64,000 nucleotides of DNA from Hydrogenophaga sp. IBVHS2. GTDB lineage: Bacteria > Pseudomonadota > Gammaproteobacteria > Burkholderiales > Burkholderiaceae_C. The notes beneath the pieces were generated by a model. The model was not told where the DNA came from. It worked only from the letters and a program-made list of their open reading frames with translations, and did not search any database. The stretch spans positions 62,001 to 126,000 of the forward strand of contig NZ_NFUT01000006.1 in the NCBI RefSeq assembly GCF_002127215.1. The letters are read 5' to 3'. Below, one piece after another: positions 9,597 to 17,883 of the stretch; positions within the stretch are counted from its first letter, which is position 1, and the number at the start of each line of letters is the position of its first letter. The translations under genes and the position numbers were made by a program.

Positions 9597-10358
9597 TCAG
9601 AAGTGGGCCAGGTAGCCGCCGTCCACCGCCAGCGTGTGGCCGGTGACGTAGCTGGCCGCATCCGAGGCCAGGAAGACAGCGGCCCCGGCCACCTCGTCCG
9701 GCCGGCCCCAGCGGCCCAGCGAACTGCGGCGGCTCAGCCATTCGGCAATGCCGGGATCGGCCACCATGCCGGCATTGGCGTCGGTGGCGAAGAAGCCGGG
9801 AGCGATGGCATTGACGCGAACGCCGCGCGGTCCCAGTTCGGCCGCCAGCGCCCTGGTCATGGCCTCCAGCGCCCCCTTGGTGGTGGTGTAGGCCGCATCG
9901 CCGGACCGGGCGATCGGCCCGGCGATCGAGGTCACGTTCACGATGCTGCCGCTGCCTTGCCGCTGCATGGGGCGAGCGGCTTCCCGGCACAGGTGCCAGG
10001 CCGACACCAGATTGACTTCCATCAGCCCGCGCAGGGCATCGGCCGGCAGATCGTCCAGGGGCGCTCGATGGCGCTGCCCCACGTTGTTGATCAGCACATC
10101 CAGCCGGCCTTCGGCCTGCAGCAGGCGATCGAGCGCCGCGGTGGCGGCAGGCAGATCGGCCACGTCCAGCGGGCACGCCACGGCCTGCGGACCGAGTTCG
10201 GCCGCGGCCAGCGCCAGCGCATCGGCATCCCGACCGGCCAGCCAGACGCGTGCACCGTGCCCGATCAGGCCGGCCGCCATGGCGCGGCCCAGACCGCGTG
10301 TGGCACCGGTGACCAGCGCCACGCGCCCGGTCAGATCGAAGTGGGAAGTGCTGTGCAT
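9597..10358 (-). CDS. SDR family NAD(P)-dependent oxidoreductase
   Basis: A 253-residue classical short-chain dehydrogenase. It has a cofactor glycine motif TGATRGLGRA near residue 16, NNVG in the active-site strand, the catalytic Tyr-x-x-x-Lys in YTTTKGALE and the conserved Asn-Ala-Ile-Ala-Pro-Gly (NAIAPG). Closest in look to 3-oxoacyl-ACP reductase/gluconate 5-dehydrogenase-like SDRs; substrate unknown. The frame is open further upstream (to 10514), but that part reads as non-coding proline/arginine-rich sequence and overlaps the kinase gene. The ATG at 10358, giving MHSTSHFDLTGRVALVTG, fits the family. A 21-bp palindrome sits just upstream. Confidence 0.9.
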   Translation of the reverse strand: MHSTSHFDLTGRVALVTGATRGLGRAMAAGLIGHGARVWLAGRDADALALAAAELGPQAVACPLDVADLPAATAALDRLLQAEGRLDVLINNVGQRHRAPLDDLPADALRGLMEVNLVSAWHLCREAARPMQRQGSGSIVNVTSIAGPIARSGDAAYTTTKGALEAMTRALAAELGPRGVRVNAIAPGFFATDANAGMVADPGIAEWLSRRSSLGRWGRPDEVAGAAVFLASDAASYVTGHTLAVDGGYLAHF

Positions 10359-10359
10359 A

Positions 10360-10380
10360 GGCGCCGGATTATCCGGCGCC
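10360..10380. repeat. Perfect 21-bp palindrome between the kinase and SDR genes
   Basis: Arms GGCGCCGGAT (10360-10369) and ATCCGGCGCC (10371-10380) flank a single central T. It fills most of the 28-bp gap between the two minus-strand genes and ends 1 bp before the SDR start codon. No T-run follows, so it is a candidate operator or translation-affecting hairpin rather than a standard terminator. Confidence 0.6.
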
Positions 10381-10386
10381 CGCCGT

Positions 10387-12024
10387 TCAGACCGACAGCT
10401 CGGCCAGGGCCGATGCGGAGAACCGCATGGTGGGTTCGGCTTCGGCGCAGGGCAGGGTGAAGTAGAAGGTGCAGCCGTGGCCCGGTGCCGATTCGCACCA
10501 GATCCGGCCGCCATGGCGCTCGATGATCCGCTGGGTGAGCGACAGCCCGGTGCCCGTGCCTTCGAAGTCCATGGAGTGGTGCTGGCGCTGGAACATGACG
10601 AACAGGTTGTGCGCCTTGGTCATGTCGAAGCCGGCGCCGTTGTCCCGGATGTAGAACATGCGACCGCCCACCGGGTTGATCTGCCAGCCCAGCTCGATGC
10701 GGGGATGCTCGGTCTTGCGGGTGAACTTCACCGCGTTGTCCAGCAGGTGGCCGAAGGCCTGGGCCAGCATCATGGCGTCGCCCAGCAGCACGGGGAGTTC
10801 GTCGTCGATGACCCATTCGATGCGGCGGTCGCGGTGTTCCTGCTGCAGGTGCACCAGGATGCCGCGCAGCAGCTGCGTCATGGGCACCGCGTGCTGCTCC
10901 ACCGTGACCCGCCCCAGCCGGGCGTATTCCAGCAGGCCTTCGATCATCAGTCCCATGCGTTTGCTGGACTTGGCGATCGAGCCCAGGTACTGGATGGATG
11001 TGGCATCGCCGCCGTCGCCCACATGCTCCTGCAGCAGCGACACGAAACTGGAGATGTGGCGCAGCGGTGCCCGCAGGTCGTGCGAGACCATGTGGGAGAA
11101 CACGTCGAGGTCCTTGTTGGCCGCCACCAGCTGGCGGGTGCGCTCGGCCACCCGCTTCTCCAGTTCGCGGTTGAGGTCGTTCATGACGTCTTCCAGGCTC
11201 TTGGCGGCGGTCATGTCGCGCGTGATGCACGAGAGGCCCTGCAGTTCGCCCTGCTCGTTGCGCAGGGCGGTCAGGATGGTGTGGGCCCAGAAGCGCGATC
11301 CGTCCGACCGCACACGCCAGCCCCGGCTTTCCCACTGGCCGTGGGCCTTGGCCAGGCGCAGCACCTGGGGCGCATCGGTTTCGTCCTCGCCGTTGGTCAT
11401 GGTGCTCATCAGCACCTCGAAGGGCAGCCCCTCGATCTGCCGGCGGGAGTGGCCGTGCAGCCGCTGCGCGCTGTCGGTCCATTCGGTGATGCGGCCCTCG
11501 GCATCCACGAAGTAGACGCAGTAATCCTGGATGGCCGACACCATCAGCCGGTAGCGCTGTTCGCTGGCGTACAGCTCGGCGGTGCGGGCGCGCACCCGCT
11601 CTTCGAGCTCCTGGTTGGCATTGAGCACCATCTCCTCGGTGCGCTTGCGCTCGCTGATGTCGTGCAGCTCGATGAAGATGCCGTTCACCTCGCCGTCGCG
11701 CACATCCGGGATGTAGCGGATCTCGTAACAGTGAGCGCGGCCGTCCACGTCGCTGCGCACCGCCTCGAACTGCTGCTCCTGTCCGCTCAGTGCCTCGGCG
11801 ATGCGCGGCAGGATCTCGGCCATCACGTCGGGGTGGACGATCTCGCTCATGTGGCGGCCCAGCAGTTCGTCGGGCTGGCAGCCGTAGCTGGCGGCATGGG
11901 CGATGTTGGCGAATCGGCAGACGAGGTCCCGGTCGTAATAGGTCAGCCGGGCCGGAATCCGGTCGGTGAAGCTGCGCAGCAGACTTTCGGGCGCCAGGGC
12001 GGCGGTGCTGCGATCGGTGTCCAT
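10387..12024 (-). CDS. Soluble PAS-PAS sensor histidine kinase (orphan)
   Basis: A 545-residue protein with no membrane segment, hence a cytoplasmic sensor. Order: PAS 1 (about 20-125), coiled coil (125-155), PAS 2 (about 157-275), coiled coil (275-305), HisKA with the phospho-acceptor in SHDLRAPL (His315), then HATPase with N-box LLDNAVKF, G1 box DNGAGFD and G2 GTGTGLSL. The HisKA/HATPase part resembles bacteriophytochrome-type kinases. The frame is open to 12096, but the ATG at 12024 has a perfect AGGAGG 7 bp upstream, so this start is chosen. No response regulator gene is adjacent, so the partner and the signal are unknown. Confidence 0.9.
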   Translation of the reverse strand: MDTDRSTAALAPESLLRSFTDRIPARLTYYDRDLVCRFANIAHAASYGCQPDELLGRHMSEIVHPDVMAEILPRIAEALSGQEQQFEAVRSDVDGRAHCYEIRYIPDVRDGEVNGIFIELHDISERKRTEEMVLNANQELEERVRARTAELYASEQRYRLMVSAIQDYCVYFVDAEGRITEWTDSAQRLHGHSRRQIEGLPFEVLMSTMTNGEDETDAPQVLRLAKAHGQWESRGWRVRSDGSRFWAHTILTALRNEQGELQGLSCITRDMTAAKSLEDVMNDLNRELEKRVAERTRQLVAANKDLDVFSHMVSHDLRAPLRHISSFVSLLQEHVGDGGDATSIQYLGSIAKSSKRMGLMIEGLLEYARLGRVTVEQHAVPMTQLLRGILVHLQQEHRDRRIEWVIDDELPVLLGDAMMLAQAFGHLLDNAVKFTRKTEHPRIELGWQINPVGGRMFYIRDNGAGFDMTKAHNLFVMFQRQHHSMDFEGTGTGLSLTQRIIERHGGRIWCESAPGHGCTFYFTLPCAEAEPTMRFSASALAELSV

Positions 12025-12128
12025 GGGCGGGCCTCCTGGGGAGAAACGGAAATGCAGAGAACGCGTTGTCTCTTCCGTATCGACCCGCCCTGCCAAAACT
12101 TCAGTCCAGCGATCTGGGGACGTCCATC

Positions 12129-12160
12129 AAAAAAGCCCTGCGGATTCCTCCGCAGGGCTT
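12129..12160 (-). terminator. Rho-independent terminator of metK
   Basis: A 10-bp perfect stem (GCCCTGCGGA 12135-12144, TCCGCAGGGC 12149-12158) with loop TTCC. On the minus strand it is followed by a T-run (AAAAAA at 12129-12134 on plus). It lies 24 bp after the metK stop. Confidence 0.92.
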
Positions 12161-12183
12161 GGCAGCCAAGTGAGCGCCAGCTT

Positions 12184-13368
12184 TTATTTGAGGCCAGCGG
12201 CTTCGCGCAGGATCTGCGCCTTGTCGGTGCGCTCCCAGGTGAATTCCGGCTCCTCGCGTCCGAAGTGGCCGTAGGCGGCGGTCTTGCTGTAGATCGGGCG
12301 CAGCAGGTCCAGCATCTGGATGATGCCTTTGGGACGCAGGTCGAAATGGGCTTCCACCAACTTGGCGATCTCGGCGTCCGGGATCACGCCGGTGCCTTCG
12401 GTGTAGACCGTGATGTTCATCGGCTTGGCCACGCCGATGGCGTAGGCCACCTGCACCTGGCACTGGCGGGCCAGGCCGGCGGCCACCACGTTCTTGGCCA
12501 CATAGCGGGCGGCATATGCGGCCGAGCGGTCGACCTTGGACGGGTCCTTGCCCGAGAACGCGCCACCACCGTGCGGGCAGGCGCCGCCGTAGGTGTCGAC
12601 GATGATCTTGCGGCCGGTCAGACCGCAGTCACCCTGGGGGCCACCGATGACGAAACGGCCGGTCGGGTTGACCAGGTAGCGGGTGTTCTGGATCCACTCC
12701 TTGGGCAGCACCGGCTTGATGATCTCCTCGATCACCGCCTCGTAGAAGCTGGCCTTGAGCTTGGTGGCGGTCTCGCTCTGGTCCGGGCTGTGCTGGGTGG
12801 ACAGCACCACGGTGTCGATGCTGTGCGGCTTGCCGTCCACATAGCGCATGGTCACCTGGCTCTTGGCGTCCGGGCGCAGGAAGGGCAGACGGCCGTCCTT
12901 GCGCAGCTGGGCCTGGCGCTCCACCAGCCGGTGGGCGTAGTAGATGGGGGCGGGCATCAGCTCGGGCGTTTCGTCGCAGGCGTAGCCGAACATCAGGCCC
13001 TGGTCGCCGGCGCCGGTATTCAGGTGGTCGTCGGAGGCATGGTCCACGCCCTGGGCGATGTCGTTGGACTGCTTGTCGTAGGCCACCAGCACCGCGCAAC
13101 CCTTGTAGTCGATGCCGTACTCGGTGTTGTCGTAGCCGATGCGTTTGATGGTGTCGCGCGCCACCTGGATGTAGTCGACGTGCGCGTTGGTCGTGATCTC
13201 GCCGGCCAGCACCACGAGACCGGTGTTGGTCAGGGTCTCGGCCGCCACGCGCGAGCGCGGGTCCTGGGCGAAGATGGCATCGAGGATGGCATCCGAGATC
13301 TGGTCGGCCACCTTGTCGGGATGGCCTTCGGATACGGACTCGGAAGTGAAGAGGAAATCGTTCGCCAT
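12184..13368 (-). CDS. metK: S-adenosylmethionine synthetase
   Basis: Makes S-adenosylmethionine from methionine and ATP in the cytoplasm. The 394-residue protein is full length. It starts [19 protein letters not shown] and contains the ATP-binding hexapeptide region [12 protein letters not shown] and the glycine-rich [16 protein letters not shown]. An upstream in-frame start would overlap the divergent gene's region; the ATG at 13368 has AGGAG 9 bp upstream. The mRNA leader may be about 110 nt if the TAAAAT box at 13486-13491 is its -10. The gene is divergent from the lipid A-type acyltransferases and is closed by a strong terminator. Confidence 0.98.
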   Translation of the reverse strand: MANDFLFTSESVSEGHPDKVADQISDAILDAIFAQDPRSRVAAETLTNTGLVVLAGEITTNAHVDYIQVARDTIKRIGYDNTEYGIDYKGCAVLVAYDKQSNDIAQGVDHASDDHLNTGAGDQGLMFGYACDETPELMPAPIYYAHRLVERQAQLRKDGRLPFLRPDAKSQVTMRYVDGKPHSIDTVVLSTQHSPDQSETATKLKASFYEAVIEEIIKPVLPKEWIQNTRYLVNPTGRFVIGGPQGDCGLTGRKIIVDTYGGACPHGGGAFSGKDPSKVDRSAAYAARYVAKNVVAAGLARQCQVQVAYAIGVAKPMNITVYTEGTGVIPDAEIAKLVEAHFDLRPKGIIQMLDLLRPIYSKTAAYGHFGREEPEFTWERTDKAQILREAAGLK

Positions 13369-13485
13369 GTCTTTAAACTCCTGCGTTGGGTGGATCGGCG
13401 TTGCCGGTCCTGCAGAAGGCGGCGAACGCTTTAGCGGTATTTGTGAATCGCCCCGCAATCAGTTCATCAACTCGGCGATCCGCGT

Positions 13486-13491
13486 ATTTTA
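13486..13491 (-). promoter_or_regulatory. Candidate -10 box for metK
   Basis: TAAAAT on the minus strand (ATTTTA on plus) lies in an otherwise GC-rich spacer, 118 bp upstream of the metK start. A transcript from it would carry a leader of about 110 nt. No convincing -35 is seen. I see no match to SAM-II or SAH riboswitch cores in this leader. Confidence 0.4.
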
Positions 13492-13523
13492 AGCGCAAGC
13501 CCCATTCCCGTTCCTGGCCCGCC

Positions 13524-14354
13524 TTGACCTTGCTTGTCACATCGCTGTTCCGCCTGGGGCGCCACCTGCCGTTGTGGTGCCTGCACGGCATCGGCAGCGT
13601 CCTGGGCTGGTTGAGCTTTGGCCTGTCCTCGCGTTATCGGCGCCGCCTGATCGACCATGCGGCGCAGGCCGGTTACGGCCGTGCGGTGGCCCTGGGCTCG
13701 GTCGGGCAGGCCGGGCGGCTGGTGGCCGAGCTGCCCCGGTTGTGGCTGGGGCGGCCGGTGCCGGTGCGCTGGGACGGCGAGCAGCACATCGAGGCCGCCC
13801 TGCAGGAGGGCGCCGGCCTGCTGTTCCTCACGCCGCACCTGGGTTGCTTCGAGATCACCGCCCAGGCCTATGCAGAACGCTTCGGCGCGCGGCGCCCCAT
13901 GACCGTGCTGTTCCGCCCGCCCCGGCTGGCCGCCCTGCGCGATCTGGTCGCGCAGGCGCGGCAGCGCCCCGGCCTGCAGACCGCTCCGGTTTCCCTGGCG
14001 GGCGTGCGCCAGCTGATGCGGGCCCTGAAGGCCGGAGAGGCCGTGGGCCTGCTGCCCGATCAGGTACCGCCGCAGGGTCAGGGGGTCTGGGCGCCTTTCT
14101 TTGACCGCGCCGCCTACACCATGACGCTGTCCAGCCGTCTGGCCCAGGCCGGCGGATGCCGTGTGCTGCTGAGCTGGGGGGAGCGCCTGCCCCGGGGCCA
14201 GGGCTATGTGGTGCATGTGCGCCCGCTGGCCGAGCCGCTGCCCGACGATGCGTCGGCCGCCGCTGCCGTGGTGAACCGGGCCATGGAATCGCTGGTGCGA
14301 GAATCGCCCGCCCAATACCTGTGGTCCTACGACCGCTACAAGAATCCGCGCTGA
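13524..14354 (+). CDS. Lipid A biosynthesis-type lysophospholipid acyltransferase (LpxL/HtrB-like), first of two
   Basis: An acyltransferase of the LPLAT superfamily, about 276 residues, with a hydrophobic N-terminal segment and the catalytic HX4E motif in HLGCFE. It also has the following LPLAT block with LFRPPRLAALR and LLPDQVPPQGQG. HX4E is the LpxL-type form. Such enzymes add secondary acyl chains to Kdo-lipid A at the inner face of the inner membrane. No ATG exists in the first third of the frame: TTG 13524 gives a family-like start, TTG 13386 would add 46 poorly conserved residues. Start uncertain. The stop overlaps the start of the next acyltransferase (TGATG). Confidence 0.85.
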   Translation: MTLLVTSLFRLGRHLPLWCLHGIGSVLGWLSFGLSSRYRRRLIDHAAQAGYGRAVALGSVGQAGRLVAELPRLWLGRPVPVRWDGEQHIEAALQEGAGLLFLTPHLGCFEITAQAYAERFGARRPMTVLFRPPRLAALRDLVAQARQRPGLQTAPVSLAGVRQLMRALKAGEAVGLLPDQVPPQGQGVWAPFFDRAAYTMTLSSRLAQAGGCRVLLSWGERLPRGQGYVVHVRPLAEPLPDDASAAAAVVNRAMESLVRESPAQYLWSYDRYKNPR

Positions 14355-15280
14355 TGTCCGCCGAGCCGTCCGTTCCGTCCCACCAGAAACCGCCCGGCGG
14401 CCTGGCCAACTGGCTGGGCCTGGCTGCCATGCGCCTGCTGGCGCACCTGCCGCTGCCCTGGATCCGCGCGCTGGGCTGGCTGCTGGGGCAGGTGCTGCAC
14501 ACCGTGGCGCGGCGCCGCCGTACCATCGCCCGCACCAACTGGTCGCTGTGTTTTCCCGGGCAATCGGTGGCGCAGCGGGATGCGGCCATCCGGCGCCACT
14601 TCGTGTACTTCGCTCAGGCCTGGCTAGACCGCAGCTGGCTGTGGGAGGCCGCGCCCGACGTGGTGCGCCGACGCCTGCTCCTCAAGGGGGATCTGGGCGC
14701 CCTCGAAGGCGGGCAGCCCACGGTGATGTTTGCACCGCATTTCGTCGGCATGGACGCCGGCTGGACCGCCATCACCGCCCACCTGCCGCGCCGTTTCTGC
14801 GGCATCTATGCCGAGCAGCTCAACCCGGATGTGGACCGCTGGATGGCCCGGGGGCGGCAGCGTTTCGGCGATCCCCACATCGTGGCCATGCGCCAGGGCC
14901 TCAAGCCGCTGGTGAGTGCTCTGCGCGACGGCCTGCCCTTGTACCTGCTGCCCGACATGGACTATGGCACCCGCGATTCGGTGTTCGTCCCTTTTTTCGG
15001 CGTGTCCACGGCCACGCTCACCTCCCTGTCACGCTTTGCCCGGCTGTCGCGGGCGCGGGTGGTTCCGGTGGTCAGCCGTCTCACGCCCGGGGGCTATGAG
15101 GTCGTGGTGCATCCGGCCTGGGAGGCCTATCCCACGGCCGATGTCGAGGCCGACACGGCACTCATGAACCGGCGCCTCGAAGATTTCATCGCCGGCATGC
15201 CCGAGCAGTACTACTGGGTCCACAAGCGCTTCAAGTCGCGCCCGCCGGGAGAGGCTTCGCTCTACGACGGGGTGCGCTGA
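14354..15280 (+). CDS. Lipid A biosynthesis-type lysophospholipid acyltransferase, second of two
   Basis: A 308-residue LPLAT protein in tandem with the previous one. It has an N-terminal membrane segment (about 25-55) and the catalytic HX4D motif in HFVGMD, the LpxM-type form. The downstream blocks include LLPDMDYGTRDSVFVPFFG and a C-terminal YYWVHKRFKSRP. The pair probably performs two successive secondary acylations of lipid A, or one acts on another lipid. ATG 14354 overlaps the previous stop and is followed by a polar stretch before the membrane helix. The 3' end overlaps the convergent hydrolase gene by 19 bp. The family is certain; the order of acylation is inference. Confidence 0.88.
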   Translation: MSAEPSVPSHQKPPGGLANWLGLAAMRLLAHLPLPWIRALGWLLGQVLHTVARRRRTIARTNWSLCFPGQSVAQRDAAIRRHFVYFAQAWLDRSWLWEAAPDVVRRRLLLKGDLGALEGGQPTVMFAPHFVGMDAGWTAITAHLPRRFCGIYAEQLNPDVDRWMARGRQRFGDPHIVAMRQGLKPLVSALRDGLPLYLLPDMDYGTRDSVFVPFFGVSTATLTSLSRFARLSRARVVPVVSRLTPGGYEVVVHPAWEAYPTADVEADTALMNRRLEDFIAGMPEQYYWVHKRFKSRPPGEASLYDGVR

Positions 15281-16206
15281 GCGCTTCGGGCGTTCAGCCG
15301 CTCCGCGATCAGGCGGATCACCTCGACCGGCTGCTCGTGCACGATCCAGTGGGTGGCACCGGCCACCTGCACCACGTCCAGGTCGGGCACCCAGGTGTCG
15401 AGTCCCTCCAGCAGGGCCGGTGGCAGGGCGGTGTCGCCCAGACCCCAGATCACCCGCGTGGGCACCCGCACCATCACCTTGTCCAGGGGCAGCTGCACGG
15501 CCGCTGCGGCCGGGTCCTGCGGCGTGGGCGGCCGCAGCGGGGAGGCCCCGTAGTAATGGCAGCCGCCATGCAGGCCGTGCCGCCAGACTTCGCGGTACTG
15601 CTCGCGCACCGCGTCGGTGAGCCAGGCCTGCGGTCCGCTGTCGGCGGCCATGTTGGTGAAGAACGGCCAGAGCCGGGCGAAGTCGTTCTCGGCCAGCAGA
15701 CGGGGGGCGTCGGGACGGGCCAGAAAGTTCATGTAGGCACTCGCCGCCTGCTGGGCCGGGTTGTGGGCCAGTTCGCGCTGGAACGGTCCCGGGTGCGGGG
15801 CATTCAGGATGATCAGCTGTTCCATCAGCGTCGGGTGCTGCGCCGCCACCGTCCAGGCCACGGCGCCGCCCCAATCGTGGGCGATCAGGGCGCCCAGCCG
15901 GCCGGGGGTGGGGCTGCCGGCCGTGATGGCGGTGGTGAGCGCCACGATGTCCTGCACCAGATGCCTCGCCTTGTAGGCGCCGACCTCATCGGGTGAACTC
16001 GATTTCTCGAAGCCCCGCAGGTTGGGCGCCACGCAGTACCAGGCGCCTTGCTCGGGGCGCGAGAAATGCCGCAGCAGCTCGTCCCACACGAACGCGCTTT
16101 CCGGGAAGCCGTGCAGGAACAGCAGGACCGGACGCCCCGGCGTGCCGGCGGTGCGGCAGTTCAGGCGGATGCCGTGCGGCAGTTCGATCGGAAGCATCTG
16201 GATCAT
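15262..16206 (-). CDS. Alpha/beta hydrolase (epoxide hydrolase/haloalkane dehalogenase-like)
   Basis: A 314-residue cytoplasmic alpha/beta hydrolase. It has the oxyanion motif HGFPES near residue 35, the nucleophile elbow HDWGGAVAW (Asp nucleophile, typical of epoxide hydrolases and dehalogenases) and the catalytic histidine in ATHWIVHE near the C-terminus. An aspartate in the strand before it (WGLGDTALP) is the likely third residue. The substrate is unknown. Start is ATG 16206, with a second in-frame ATG 3 codons later. The 3' end overlaps the acyltransferase gene by 19 bp on the opposite strand; 51 bp separate its start from the end of yihA. Confidence 0.9.
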   Translation of the reverse strand: MIQMLPIELPHGIRLNCRTAGTPGRPVLLFLHGFPESAFVWDELLRHFSRPEQGAWYCVAPNLRGFEKSSSPDEVGAYKARHLVQDIVALTTAITAGSPTPGRLGALIAHDWGGAVAWTVAAQHPTLMEQLIILNAPHPGPFQRELAHNPAQQAASAYMNFLARPDAPRLLAENDFARLWPFFTNMAADSGPQAWLTDAVREQYREVWRHGLHGGCHYYGASPLRPPTPQDPAAAAVQLPLDKVMVRVPTRVIWGLGDTALPPALLEGLDTWVPDLDVVQVAGATHWIVHEQPVEVIRLIAERLNARSAQRTPS

Positions 16207-16257
16207 GGCGGGCTTTCGCTGAGGGGCTGGCCCGCCGACGCGCTCCCGGCGGGAGCG

Positions 16258-16980
16258 TCACTCGTCGAGTGCGGGCGGTTCGTCGTCGGCCGGGTCGGCA
16301 GCAGCGGGAGTTGCAGGCGCCGTCCGGGGCTCATGGGTCCATTGCCACAGCAGCTGCGCCACCTCGTCCAGCCCCTGCTTCTTGAGGGCCGAGAACAGTC
16401 TGGCCTCTCCGCCGCCGGACTGCAGTCGCGCGATCGACAGGGCCTTGTTGGCCTCGGCCCGGGTGAGCTTGTCCGATTTGGTCAGCAGCACCAGGAACTT
16501 CAGCCCCTCCTGCACCCGCGGACGGATGACCTCCAGCAGCGTCTCGTCCAGTTCGGTCAGACCCAGGCGCGGATCGATCAGCAGCACCACCCCGACCAGG
16601 TTGGGCCGCGTGATGAGGTAATTGCCCATCACCCGCTGCCAGCGCAGCTTGGCCTCTCGCGGCACGGCGGCATAGCCGTAACCGGGCAGGTCGGCCAGCA
16701 CCGCATCGGTCACGCCCTGCTTGCCCAGCGAGAACAGGTTGATGCTCTGGGTGCGGCCAGGGGTCTTGGAGGCAAACGCCAGCCGCTTCTGCTGGGTGAG
16801 GGTGTTGATGCAGGTGGACTTGCCAGCGTTGGAGCGGCCGACGAAGGCCACTTCGGGCACGTCGAGGGCCGGCAGGTGCTCCAGCTGCGGAGCGGTGGTG
16901 AGGAAACGGGCGGTGTGCAACCAACCGTGCGTGATCCGGGGATCGGGCTTGGCGTCTGGTGGAGTAGGGTATTGGGTCAT
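16258..16980 (-). CDS. yihA: Ribosome biogenesis GTPase YihA/YsxC (EngB)
   Basis: A 240-residue essential GTPase for large ribosomal subunit assembly. It has G1 GRSNAGKST (about residues 48-56), the G2-region threonine in KTPGRTQ, G3 DLPGYG and G4 TKSDK. The C-terminal tail is a low-complexity acidic/alanine extension (TPAAADPADDEPPALDE). The open frame reaches 17172, but the ATG at 16980 matches the family start. It is divergent from the cytochrome c4 gene with a 100-bp spacer, the usual arrangement in Burkholderiales. Confidence 0.96.
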   Translation of the reverse strand: MTQYPTPPDAKPDPRITHGWLHTARFLTTAPQLEHLPALDVPEVAFVGRSNAGKSTCINTLTQQKRLAFASKTPGRTQSINLFSLGKQGVTDAVLADLPGYGYAAVPREAKLRWQRVMGNYLITRPNLVGVVLLIDPRLGLTELDETLLEVIRPRVQEGLKFLVLLTKSDKLTRAEANKALSIARLQSGGGEARLFSALKKQGLDEVAQLLWQWTHEPRTAPATPAAADPADDEPPALDE

Positions 16981-17004
16981 TAGGGGGATCCCGGTGGGGC
17001 ATTG

Positions 17005-17010
17005 TAAAAT
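17005..17010 (+). promoter_or_regulatory. Candidate -10 box for the cytochrome c4 gene
   Basis: TAAAAT in the context TTGTAAAATCGACGG, 70 bp before the start codon, is the only AT-rich hexamer in this spacer. The -35 region is poor. The same box-plus-GC discriminator recurs upstream of tatA. Confidence 0.4.
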
Positions 17011-17080
17011 CGACGGGCTTTGCCGGGGTGACCCGGCCCACCCCATCAACCGAAACCGTCGCATCGACGCCCGTCCCGTC

Positions 17081-17695
17081 ATGAAATTGCCCGTTTCCCT
17101 CCTTTGCGCCGCTGCTGCTGCAGTGCTGTCCTTCAGCGCCCAGGCGCAGTCCGCCAAGCCCGACCTAGTCAAGGGTGCTGCGACCTACGGCAACGTCTGC
17201 GTGGCCTGCCATGCCGTCGACGGCAATTCGACCACCCCGGCCAACCCCAAACTGGCCGGTCAGCACCCCGAGTACCTGATCAAGCAGCTGCAGGAATATA
17301 AGTCGGGCAAGCGGGCCAACGCCATCATGCAGGGCTTCGCCGCCACCCTGTCGGACGACGACATGCGCAACGTCGCCTACTGGCTGGCCAGCCAGAAGCC
17401 CAAGGACGGCGCCTCCACCGACAAGGACCTGGTCAAGCTCGGCGAGCGCATCTACCGCGGCGGCATCGCCGACCGCCAGATCGCCGCCTGCGCCGGCTGC
17501 CACAGCCCCAACGGTGCCGGCATCCCGTCGCAGTACCCGCGCCTGTCCGGCCAGCACGCCGAGTACACCGAAACCCAGCTGCGCCACTTCCGTGACGGCA
17601 CCCGCGCCAACAATGCCCAGATGACGGGCGTGGCCGCCAAGATGAACGACCGCGAGATCAAGGCGGTCTCCGACTACATCGCTGGCCTTCGTTGA
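17081..17695 (+). CDS. Diheme cytochrome c4
   Basis: A periplasmic 204-residue electron carrier with a Sec signal peptide (about 1-23, ending SAQAQ). Two cytochrome c domains follow, each with a heme-binding CxxCH: CVACH at 40-44 and CAGCH at 137-141. Candidate methionine ligands lie in GFAATLSDDDM-like regions. Cytochrome c4 passes electrons from the bc1 complex towards terminal oxidases. Its gene directly precedes the cytochrome c maturation genes resB-ccsB, which attach its hemes. Start is ATG 17081, in front of a typical signal peptide; the frame is open upstream only as antisense to yihA. Confidence 0.95.
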   Translation: MKLPVSLLCAAAAAVLSFSAQAQSAKPDLVKGAATYGNVCVACHAVDGNSTTPANPKLAGQHPEYLIKQLQEYKSGKRANAIMQGFAATLSDDDMRNVAYWLASQKPKDGASTDKDLVKLGERIYRGGIADRQIAACAGCHSPNGAGIPSQYPRLSGQHAEYTETQLRHFRDGTRANNAQMTGVAAKMNDREIKAVSDYIAGLR

Positions 17696-17827
17696 GCGGG
17701 CCTTCGAAGCCTGGGGTCATATAAGCCGTCGTTAATGCATTGACGGACAATCGCGGCGGCCGGGCGCGGCAGGACACAAAAAAGACGGCCGCGCATTGAA
17801 CTGCCAGACCCGCCACACGTCATAGCA

Positions 17828-17863
17828 GGGCGCCATCCGGACCAGACGGATGCGCCCTTTTTT
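17828..17863 (+). terminator. Rho-independent terminator or attenuator before resB
   Basis: Stem GGGCGCCATCCG (17828-17839) with CGGATGCGCCC (17847-17857), one bulged C, loop about 7 nt, then TTTTTT. It ends cytochrome c4 transcription. It lies only 20 bp before the resB start codon, so resB must either be read through or be transcribed from a promoter upstream of the hairpin. Confidence 0.85.
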
Positions 17864-17883
17864 CTTGCACCGTCCACCGTCCC

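Noticed and set aside
9943..13434. An 1163-codon plus-strand open frame across the SDR, kinase and metK genes
   Set aside because: It runs antisense to three clearly recognised genes and their spacers and has no recognisable motif.
13373..13591. Small minus-strand open frame (72 codons) ending just before metK, as a possible leader peptide
   Set aside because: No start codon with a ribosome site inside the expected leader, and part of it lies upstream of the likely promoter. Probably chance, although its codons are less GC-biased than average.
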